A DNA stretch of 64,000 bases, from the NCBI RefSeq assembly GCF_021183825.1, contig NZ_CP089211.1, forward strand, positions 3,335,501-3,399,500. The letters are read 5' to 3'. Both the position numbers and the translations under genes were made by a program. Positions 34,762 through 42,493 of the stretch are shown here, in pieces. This DNA is from Sinomicrobium kalidii. GTDB lineage: Bacteria; Bacteroidota; Bacteroidia; Flavobacteriales; Flavobacteriaceae. Numbering within the stretch: the first letter of the stretch is position 1; the number at the start of each line of letters is the position of its first letter. Under the pieces are notes generated by a model that was not told the DNA's origin, ran no database searches, and was given only the letters and a program-made list of their open reading frames with translations.

Positions 34762-37700
34762 ATGAAAAAACTCATGAATTCAATGAGGCAGGGTTCTTTT
34801 GCCTTAAAATTTGACCTGAAAATGAGACTTGCACTATTACTTCTTTTCATTTCCCTATTCCGGATTCAGGCAAGTTCATATTCACAGAACATTAAAATTT
34901 CTGTCGACCTGGAGCAAGTAACGGTAGGTAAATTTTTCAACACCGTCGAATCCATGACCTCCTACCGGTTTTTGTACAATCACAGGGATGTGAACCTTGA
35001 CCGGAAGATCAATGTTTACGCCTGGAAAGAACCTTTGTACAAGGTGTTGAACAGGGTGTTTAAAGACACGAATATTTCCCATAGGGTGGTCGGTCACCAG
35101 ATCGTACTCAACACGTTTATCTTAAAACCCGTTAAACCGGATGGCAAGGACGACCTGCAGGAGAAGCTGATCTCCGGGAGGGTTATGGATAAAAATGGCA
35201 TGCCTTTGCTCGGCGTGACGGTATTGATCAAGGGAACGCAGCAGGGGACTTCGACAGATGAAGAAGGACATTTTGAAATTATAGCCGAAGAGGGCGATGT
35301 GCTGGTCTTCAGTTATATCGGGTTTTCGAAGCGGGAAATATCTGTAGGAGAAGAACAGGAGTTCAATGTAAGGCTAACCGAACAAGCTAATGAACTGGGC
35401 GAGATCACGGTTACGGGATACCAGACCATTTCGAGCGAACGCACAACGGGAGCTTTCTCCAAACTGAAGACGGATGATTTTAAATCGCAACGTTTAAATA
35501 GTCTGGATGCCGTACTGGAAGGCCGGATCGTCGGGTATCAGGATGGGGTGATCCGGGGGGTAACCTCCATGAACGGATTAACAACACCCTTGTATGTCAT
35601 AGACGGATTTCCTGTTGAAAAGACCAGGTATGATGGAATTTATGGCCTGGAGGAAAATCTTCCGGATCTGAATATTGAAGATATTGAAAGTATAACCGTT
35701 CTTAAAGATGCTGCCGCAGCGTCCATTTATGGTGCGCGTGCTGCTAATGGTGTTGTTGTGATTACAACTAAAAAAGCCAAAGCAGGAGAAACCAACATTT
35801 CCTTTTCCAGCAATTTGACGCTCTCCCCTTATAAATATTACACAGGCAATCTGACCAACTCGGCTGATATTATCGGGTTGGAGCAGGAGTGGGCCAACGG
35901 CAATCCCAACTTACAGGCTACGAACGGAAGTACCGCATCGTATGCCTCCTCTCTGCTGGATAATGCGGTGTATACCAGCCAGGGGATGCAAACAATCTTA
36001 AACTATTATGCGGGTAATATTTCAGAAAACGAATTGAACAATACCTTAACCCGGCTGGGAGCCTCCGGATTTCAATATTATGACGACCTGGACCGATATG
36101 CCAAACGGGATCAGTATTACCAGCAATATAACCTGAGTTTCGGCAGGGCTACCGAAAAGAACAGTTTCAATGCCTCCGTAACCTATAAGGATAATAAGTT
36201 CGAGGATCGTTATTCGGAAGATAATTCCCTGGGGATCAATTTGAGGAATTCCACTGAAATTACGGATTGGCTGACCATGGATGTCGGAACATACATCTTT
36301 TTCAACAATGCGGATGAACAGGCCTACGATGCCTTAAACCCGGGTTTTGTATACCAGCCGTACAACAGGCTGGTCAATGAAGACGGAACTTCGTTTACAT
36401 CTACTGCGGCATCCCGGTATAATGTGTCAACCCTTCAGTCCCTGGATACCTATAATATGTATAACATGGATATTACGCCCATGGATGAACTGGGAAGAAA
36501 TATAAGGGAACGCAAAAACTTTTCGAACAGGACCTATGCCAAGTTCAATGTCAAATTAAGCGATGCTTTTTCTTATAATGCCATGTTCCAGTACGAATAT
36601 GGTGTGGAGCGTATAAATCAGCTCAAAGATAAAAATTCTTATGAAGTCAGGTCGCGGGTCAATAGCCTGGTCACCATTTCACCTGCGAATAAGGCCGTGT
36701 ATAATTTGCCTTACGGAGATATCTCTTTCCGCAGCAATCAGTATTCCAATGCCTACAATTTCCGACAGCAATTGAATTTTGATAAGCTGTTTAATGATGT
36801 TCACGATATAAGTATCATCGCCGGGACGGAAATGCGGCATTCCAAACTGGAATACAGCAATCAAACCCGTTATGGGTATGACTCTCAAACCTTGTCTTTC
36901 ACACCGGTAAACCAGGCCGACCTGCTGCAGGTCTATGGTTCGGTTTTAGGAGGGTCTATGACTCAAAACGATTTTTCGGCCGAAAGGGAATTGCTCAACC
37001 GTTACGTCTCCGTGTACGGGAATGCCGGGTATACCTACGATTCGCGATACACCCTGACGGGAAGCCTGCGCTGGGACCGTTCCAACCTGTGGGGAACGGA
37101 CAACAAGTACCAGAACAAACCCACATGGTCTGCCGGGGCGGGCTGGAATGTACACAACGAGGCCTTTTTTAAACCTTCGTGGGTAAACATGCTCAAACTC
37201 CGGTTTTCTTATGGTATCGGGGGGAATGTGGCCAAAGACTCGGCACCGTATTTAACGGCAAGTTACAGGTCCAACAATAACGTAGGGGGTATACAGGGAA
37301 GCATAAGTTCCCGGCCGAACCCGGAATTGTCCTGGGAAAAGACCACCACAACCAACATAGGGATTGATTTCTCTTTGTTCAGTAACCGGTTGAACGGAAC
37401 GGTCGACCTGTATCATAAAAAGGGAGAAGACCTGCTGGCCAACAGCAATGGCGTTCCGACGGAAGGTTGGGGATACGATACCTATACCCTTAACAACGGC
37501 GAAATGACCAACCGCGGTATAGAGGTCAGCCTTGACGGCCGTATTCTGAAAACACCGGATTTCTCATGGGATGCCGGTATCCTGTATGCCTACAATAAAA
37601 ATAAGGTGACCTATGTCAATGTAGAAGCCCCGGTGTATTTCCTGCAACTGGATTATCCTTCGGCCTATCCCAGGGTGGGGAAGAACTTTAATTCCATATA

Positions 37701-38328
37701 CGGGTACAAATGGGCGGGACTGAGCAATACGGGCCTGCCGCAGGTGTATGATGCATCGGGGACTGCCGTATCTCATAACCCGGCCGATCTGGAGGCCATT
37801 GAAGATTACGGTACAACCGTACCCGTTCAGAGCGGATCTTTCAGGACATCGGTAGCGTATAAGGACTTTTCGCTTTCAGCCCTTTTTATCTACGAACTGG
37901 GTCATAAGATCAGGAATACGTTTTTACCCATGTTCAATAACAGTTACTCTGGTGCAACAGGAGGCTATATTACCAATATAGGAACGGTAAACAAGCGCAT
38001 CAGGGACCGCTGGTTAAACCCCGGGGACGAGGCGCATACGGATGTGCCCCGTGTGGTCTACGAATACGATCCGGATTATAGTTACGACCTGCAATCCATT
38101 TATTCTGATGCAGACATCAATATCCTGGATGCCTCGAACCTGCGGCTGAGCAATGTGTCGTTGGCGTATCAGACGTCCGAACTGGCTTCTAAACTGGGTA
38201 TAGAGAATATTCGCATCAATTTTAATGTGGAAAATGTTTTTACCATGGCCAAAAGCAGGGATGTAAAGTACCTGTTGAATGGGTACCGGACTCCGAATTT
38301 TGTGCTTGGATTTAATGTGAATCTCTGA
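34762..38328 (+). CDS. SusC/RagA family TonB-dependent outer membrane receptor (locus 2)
   Basis: 1188 residues. Hydrophobic N-terminus (MRLALLLLFISLFRIQASSYSQ), STN domain (ISVDLEQVTVGKFFNTVESM...YRFLYNHRDVNLDRKINVYAW), carboxypeptidase-D-like domain (ISGRVMDKNGMPLLGVTVLIKGTQQGTSTDEEGHFEI), plug (RLNSLDAVLEGRIVGYQDGV, PLYVIDGFPVE, SITVLKDAAAASIYGARAANG), and a barrel ending FVLGFNVNL. The STN domain and the adjacent sigma/FecR genes make a complete surface-signalling set, unlike locus 1. The SusD partner follows after 107 bases. No carbohydrate enzyme is nearby, so the cargo is probably peptide-like. Confidence 0.95.
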   Translation: MKKLMNSMRQGSFALKFDLKMRLALLLLFISLFRIQASSYSQNIKISVDLEQVTVGKFFNTVESMTSYRFLYNHRDVNLDRKINVYAWKEPLYKVLNRVFKDTNISHRVVGHQIVLNTFILKPVKPDGKDDLQEKLISGRVMDKNGMPLLGVTVLIKGTQQGTSTDEEGHFEIIAEEGDVLVFSYIGFSKREISVGEEQEFNVRLTEQANELGEITVTGYQTISSERTTGAFSKLKTDDFKSQRLNSLDAVLEGRIVGYQDGVIRGVTSMNGLTTPLYVIDGFPVEKTRYDGIYGLEENLPDLNIEDIESITVLKDAAAASIYGARAANGVVVITTKKAKAGETNISFSSNLTLSPYKYYTGNLTNSADIIGLEQEWANGNPNLQATNGSTASYASSLLDNAVYTSQGMQTILNYYAGNISENELNNTLTRLGASGFQYYDDLDRYAKRDQYYQQYNLSFGRATEKNSFNASVTYKDNKFEDRYSEDNSLGINLRNSTEITDWLTMDVGTYIFFNNADEQAYDALNPGFVYQPYNRLVNEDGTSFTSTAASRYNVSTLQSLDTYNMYNMDITPMDELGRNIRERKNFSNRTYAKFNVKLSDAFSYNAMFQYEYGVERINQLKDKNSYEVRSRVNSLVTISPANKAVYNLPYGDISFRSNQYSNAYNFRQQLNFDKLFNDVHDISIIAGTEMRHSKLEYSNQTRYGYDSQTLSFTPVNQADLLQVYGSVLGGSMTQNDFSAERELLNRYVSVYGNAGYTYDSRYTLTGSLRWDRSNLWGTDNKYQNKPTWSAGAGWNVHNEAFFKPSWVNMLKLRFSYGIGGNVAKDSAPYLTASYRSNNNVGGIQGSISSRPNPELSWEKTTTTNIGIDFSLFSNRLNGTVDLYHKKGEDLLANSNGVPTEGWGYDTYTLNNGEMTNRGIEVSLDGRILKTPDFSWDAGILYAYNKNKVTYVNVEAPVYFLQLDYPSAYPRVGKNFNSIYGYKWAGLSNTGLPQVYDASGTAVSHNPADLEAIEDYGTTVPVQSGSFRTSVAYKDFSLSALFIYELGHKIRNTFLPMFNNSYSGATGGYITNIGTVNKRIRDRWLNPGDEAHTDVPRVVYEYDPDYSYDLQSIYSDADINILDASNLRLSNVSLAYQTSELASKLGIENIRINFNVENVFTMAKSRDVKYLLNGYRTPNFVLGFNVNL

Positions 38329-38435
38329 TTATTAAAAATAAACACATCGTTAGTTTGTACACTGAAGAATAAAAACAAGACGGATGACGGGTCACAGATG
38401 TGTTCTTCAGTCATCGGTCCAAAAAAAATAAACAG

Positions 38436-39842
38436 ATGAAAAAAATATATATCACCATACTGTGTCCTTTAATGCTGATCGTCGGGTTGACTTCCTGTGA
38501 CGATTATCTGGACGACATACCGAAAGGGTCTAAAATACCACGGACATTAGCCGATTTCGAGGCGCTGATACGGGATGAATACACGAACCATAGGGTGAAT
38601 GTAAACCAGGCCTTAAACCTGTTGAATGACAGGTATGTGACCGAAGCGACACTGTCTTTTTATCCCCTGGATAAAGCCAATTATCTCTGGGACGAATCTG
38701 CAGATCGCATCGCTTTGAACCGGGCAGATGAAGGAACGTATTACTCCGGTTATGCGGCAATCTCCACATTCAATTTAATTATTGAAAATGCCCTGGAGAC
38801 AACAGAAGCCACGGAAGCCGGGCAGCAGGAGCTGTGGGCACAGGCCAAGGTATTAAGGGCCATGTGCTATTTTAACCTGGCTAATTATTATGCCGATACT
38901 TATCAGGCCACTACCGCATCGGAAAAGCTGTCCGTTCCCGTAATTACCAGCGCGGATATCAATGCTCCCAGCGAACAGGTGAGTATTCAGGAGTTATATG
39001 ATTTTATCCTGAAAGATATGGAAGACGCCCTGCCCGGTTTGCCCGAGGGGTCCTCAACCGCATTGCACCCGAACCTGGGGACAGGTTATGCCTTTCTGGC
39101 GCGGGTGTATTTGCAAATGGGCAATTACGAACAGGCATTGAATTATGCCGATAAGGCCCTGGAGGAAAATAACAGCTTATACGACTGGAGAGCGTATTAC
39201 AACGACAATAAATCGGTTATAGAAGACCCGGATGCTTATATAAGTACGCCTTCACCGATGGGATTCGATTATGTCGAAAACTATAATTATCGCCATGGAG
39301 CCCTTTCCAGGATCACAACTGAGAATAACATCCCGGTAGAACGGGCACCACGATTTGAAGAAGGGGACGCCCGTTTTTTATCGCGCTGGAAGATCAGGAC
39401 TGTGGGCGCAGAGACGTTTTATAACTCCACATTGTCAGGTTATTTCAATTACGGCGGTATGACCACTGTTGAGGTTTACCTGATAAAAGCCGAATGTCTG
39501 GCACGTCAGGGCAGCATAGACGATGCCATGGCAGTATTAAACCGGGTGCGTAAAACCCGGATCTTACCTGATGTTTACCAGGATTTAACCGCAGCAAACG
39601 AAGCAGAGGCCATGGAGGCCATTCTAAGAACCAAAAAAAACGAACTTATTTTAACCATAGTTCCGTTTTGCGATGCCAGGCGTTTAAATACGGAAGGTGT
39701 ATATACCACCGGTTTTACTAAAGAATATAAAGGTGAAACATATACGCTGACCCCGGATTCCCATTTATGGACCATGCCGTTCCCCCAGGGGGCTACCGAT
39801 AATCCCGGGAATGGGACTATAACCCAAAATGTGGATAAATAG
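38436..39842 (+). CDS. SusD/RagB family surface lipoprotein (locus 2)
   Basis: 468 residues from ATG 38436; lipoprotein signal MKKIYITILCPLMLIVGLTSC, then DDYLDDIPKGSKIP, the classic beginning of SusD proteins. Helical repeat segments (AQAKVLRAMCYFNLANYYAD, LGTGYAFLARVYLQMGNYEQALNYADKAL) and the C-terminal MTTVEVYLIKAECLARQG and LNRVRKTRI follow. The in-frame ATG at 38400 is rejected because it would displace the signal. The gene ends 8 bases before TlpA-4, so the reductases are translated from the same message as the importer. Confidence 0.95.
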   Translation: MKKIYITILCPLMLIVGLTSCDDYLDDIPKGSKIPRTLADFEALIRDEYTNHRVNVNQALNLLNDRYVTEATLSFYPLDKANYLWDESADRIALNRADEGTYYSGYAAISTFNLIIENALETTEATEAGQQELWAQAKVLRAMCYFNLANYYADTYQATTASEKLSVPVITSADINAPSEQVSIQELYDFILKDMEDALPGLPEGSSTALHPNLGTGYAFLARVYLQMGNYEQALNYADKALEENNSLYDWRAYYNDNKSVIEDPDAYISTPSPMGFDYVENYNYRHGALSRITTENNIPVERAPRFEEGDARFLSRWKIRTVGAETFYNSTLSGYFNYGGMTTVEVYLIKAECLARQGSIDDAMAVLNRVRKTRILPDVYQDLTAANEAEAMEAILRTKKNELILTIVPFCDARRLNTEGVYTTGFTKEYKGETYTLTPDSHLWTMPFPQGATDNPGNGTITQNVDK

Positions 39843-39850
39843 ATCAAGCA

Positions 39851-41041
39851 ATGAAACGAATTATCAATAGAATATTAGGAGTTTGTTTAATTATAGGAAT
39901 AGCTTCCTGTAAATCGGATACCCAAAAAAAATTAAGTCCGGATAGGTATGAATTAAATGCGATAGTTAATGGTGTTGAGGACGGTATGGTCGTAAAACTT
40001 GTACCTGGCGCAACGCATACAAGCGAATCGCCGATCGCAGAAACAAGGGTTACTAATGGAGCGTTTATGTTTACAGGGAAATTAGAAGAACCCCGGTTTT
40101 TTTATATCGTTTTTGGAGAGAATAAAGGAATGATTCCTGCTCTTCTTGAAGACTCGAGAATAAAACTAACGGCAACGGCTACTATTCCGGATAAGGAAAG
40201 TGATAGAATTGTGTTTGATAGTGTACATATAAGCGGTTCTGAGTCTAATGATTATTTTAAGGAACAGACCGCATTTAAGGCCGAATTAAATGCCGATTAT
40301 GAAGCATACCATAAAGGGTATGAGGAGCTTAGTATGTTATTAGGCAAAGCCAGAGGAGAAAATGACAAAAAATTAATGGATTCTTTAGTGAATACTTCAG
40401 AATATAAAGAATTTGATAGAAAAGAAAAGGCATTTTTTGATAAGGTAGAAAGAAAGTCAAAGGATTTAATATTAAGTCATAAAGATTCTTGGTGGGGACC
40501 ATTTTTTATGTTGATTCAGTATACTTACTTCACTCCTGAACAAGAACCCATATATGCACAATTTTCTAAAGAAGCCAAACAAAGCTACTATGGACAATTA
40601 GTGAACGAAGAAGTAAACCCAAAAGGTTTAACCGGAGAAAAGATTTCAAATTTTAGTTTAAAGGATAAAGATGGGCAATCTACGGATTTGAACACCATCC
40701 TTTCAGAAAAGAAGTATGTCTTAATCGATTTTTGGGCAAGCTGGTGTGCCCCGTGCCGTAAAGAAATCCCGAATCTTAAAAAAGCCCACAAAGATTTTTC
40801 AAAAAAAGGATTTGAAATTTTGAGCATTTCAATTGATGAAAAGCAAAATGCCTGGTTAAAGGCTCTTGAGGAAGAAAATATGCAATGGCCTAATCTTTTT
40901 GATGATGATAAGGTCAGTAAGACTTTTAAGGTAAAAGCCATACCGGCCACTTTTCTGGTTGATGAAAATGGTTTTGTAGTCGCTGAAAATTTGAGAGGGG
41001 AAGCTTTAGATGAAAAGTTAGCGGAATTATTTAAAGAGTGA
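39851..41041 (+). CDS. TlpA-family disulfide reductase lipoprotein, WCAPC (TlpA-4), AT-rich
   Basis: 396 residues. Lipoprotein signal (RILGVCLIIGIASC), DUF4369 (YELNAIVNGVEDGMVVKLVPG...GAFMFTGKLEEPRFFYIVFGE), long charged helical middle (residues ~130-225), thioredoxin domain with WCAPC at 298-302 and cis-Pro region IPATFLVDENG. Base composition differs from its neighbours: at 40381-40440 I count 14 G/C of 60, against 32 of 60 at 41941-42000 in the sister gene TlpA-5. That points to separate origin or a replaced copy inside the operon. The function is the same as for the other TlpAs: envelope disulfide reduction. Confidence 0.92.
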   Translation: MKRIINRILGVCLIIGIASCKSDTQKKLSPDRYELNAIVNGVEDGMVVKLVPGATHTSESPIAETRVTNGAFMFTGKLEEPRFFYIVFGENKGMIPALLEDSRIKLTATATIPDKESDRIVFDSVHISGSESNDYFKEQTAFKAELNADYEAYHKGYEELSMLLGKARGENDKKLMDSLVNTSEYKEFDRKEKAFFDKVERKSKDLILSHKDSWWGPFFMLIQYTYFTPEQEPIYAQFSKEAKQSYYGQLVNEEVNPKGLTGEKISNFSLKDKDGQSTDLNTILSEKKYVLIDFWASWCAPCRKEIPNLKKAHKDFSKKGFEILSISIDEKQNAWLKALEEENMQWPNLFDDDKVSKTFKVKAIPATFLVDENGFVVAENLRGEALDEKLAELFKE

Positions 41042-41049
41042 ATATCAAA

Positions 41050-41128
41050 TTAGTATATGACAAAATATGTCTTCATAGATTTTGCCGCGAAAATCAGGCG
41101 AGATTGAATTTAGTCATATGCTAAAAAA
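41050..41128. repeat. Intergenic inverted-repeat element (copy 4, short)
   Basis: TTAGTATATGACAAAAT (41050-41066) and ATTTAGTCATATGCTAA (41108-41124) form an inverted repeat with two mismatches, followed by A-run. The interior is only ~41 bases. It lies between TlpA-4 and TlpA-5. Confidence 0.65.
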
Positions 41129-41204
41129 GATCCATAAATTAAAAGATTACCCCGGGCAGGGAATTTTTTCGAATTATTTACATAGCAATAAAATTATATA
41201 AAAT

Positions 41205-42335
41205 ATGAAAGCAACAAGATGGGGCATATTGTGCTTCGGCATCGCTTTTTGGGTATCGTGTGCAGAAAAGAAAGAACACAAAGGATATGCAGTTACAGGA
41301 AATATAGAAGGACTTGATAATGGAACTGTATACCTGGAACCGGTTGGAGAAGCAGGGAAACCGGATTCTTCCCTTGTCGAAAACGGCGGATTCAGTTTTA
41401 ACGGCGTACTGGAAGAACCGCTCCGGTACAGGTTAAAGGTGAAGGGAGGAGAAGATCGGGGTATGACCTTTATCCTTAGTAATGATATTATTGAAATCGA
41501 GGCTGAAAAGGATTCGCTGTTCAGGGGAAAAATTACGGGAGCTTCAGTAGAAGAGGTGTACCGTAGTTATTACGAAAATGAATTTCAGGAACTCCGGGAA
41601 ATGGCCGGGCCTGTTTACAGATTATCGGATTCCATCACGCAGCAGGGCAAAGTGGAAATGACCCCGGAGCAAAGGGCCGTGATGGATAAAAAATGGGATG
41701 AGTTAGATAAAAAATCAGCTTCGATAACTACGGACTTCATACGGAAACATACTAATTCCGTTGCCTCGGCATTGATTATTCAGGAAAGATATATTACCTA
41801 CCCGAATTTAGAAATGGCCGACAAATTATATAACAGCCTGAGCCCGGAAGTTCAGGAATCCCATTATGGGAAGCAACTGCATGCTTCACTGGCTACAATG
41901 AAGAAAACGGCCGTCGGGAATAAAGCCCCGGACTTTACCCAACCCGACCGGGAAGGGAACAGGGTCAGCCTTTCGGATTTCAGGGGACAATATGTTTTCC
42001 TGGACTTCTGGGCAAGCTGGTGTGCCCCCTGCAGGAAGGAGAATCCCAATGTCCTGGAGGCTTACAAAAAATACCACGAGGCAGGCCTGGAGATTGTGGC
42101 TGTATCCCTGGACGACAAGAAAGACAAGTGGGAAAAAGCCATTGAAGAAGACGGGTTGACCTGGCTTCACCTTTCCGATCTTAAGGGATTTAAGAACGAG
42201 GCGGCCCAGGAGTATGGAGTCCAGGCCATACCTCAGAATTTTCTAATCGATCCGCAGGGGCAGATTATCGGTAAAAATTTGAGGGGAGAAGGCTTACAGG
42301 AAAAGTTAAAGGAAGTTTTTGAACCGGTCAATTGA
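41205..42335 (+). CDS. TlpA-family disulfide reductase lipoprotein, WCAPC (TlpA-5)
   Basis: 376 residues. Lipoprotein signal (WGILCFGIAFWVSC), DUF4369 (YAVTGNIEGLDNGTVYLEPVGE...NGGFSFNGVLEEPLRYRL), helical middle, then the thioredoxin domain with FLDFWASWCAPCRKENP (WCAPC at 272-276), AVSLDDKKDKWEKAIEEDG and cis-Pro AIPQNFLIDPQG. It is more similar to TlpA-2 (25070) in the thioredoxin part than to its neighbour TlpA-4 (shared SLDD...AIEEDxL...LSDLKGF), which suggests that the two loci exchanged or duplicated gene pairs. Downstream is the M16 gene (158-base gap). Confidence 0.92.
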   Translation: MKATRWGILCFGIAFWVSCAEKKEHKGYAVTGNIEGLDNGTVYLEPVGEAGKPDSSLVENGGFSFNGVLEEPLRYRLKVKGGEDRGMTFILSNDIIEIEAEKDSLFRGKITGASVEEVYRSYYENEFQELREMAGPVYRLSDSITQQGKVEMTPEQRAVMDKKWDELDKKSASITTDFIRKHTNSVASALIIQERYITYPNLEMADKLYNSLSPEVQESHYGKQLHASLATMKKTAVGNKAPDFTQPDREGNRVSLSDFRGQYVFLDFWASWCAPCRKENPNVLEAYKKYHEAGLEIVAVSLDDKKDKWEKAIEEDGLTWLHLSDLKGFKNEAAQEYGVQAIPQNFLIDPQGQIIGKNLRGEGLQEKLKEVFEPVN

Positions 42336-42493
42336 CTAAAGACTGTGTTAAACAATACTAAAAGATCCTTTTTAATACAGAGGTAAAAAACAAATCAATC
42401 ATTTAAAAATAGGCAGACAAGGATTTCGCCGGATGTTTACCGGTGAACGGGAAACTTTTTGCATCATCTTATCACACTAAACAGAAAAATAAC

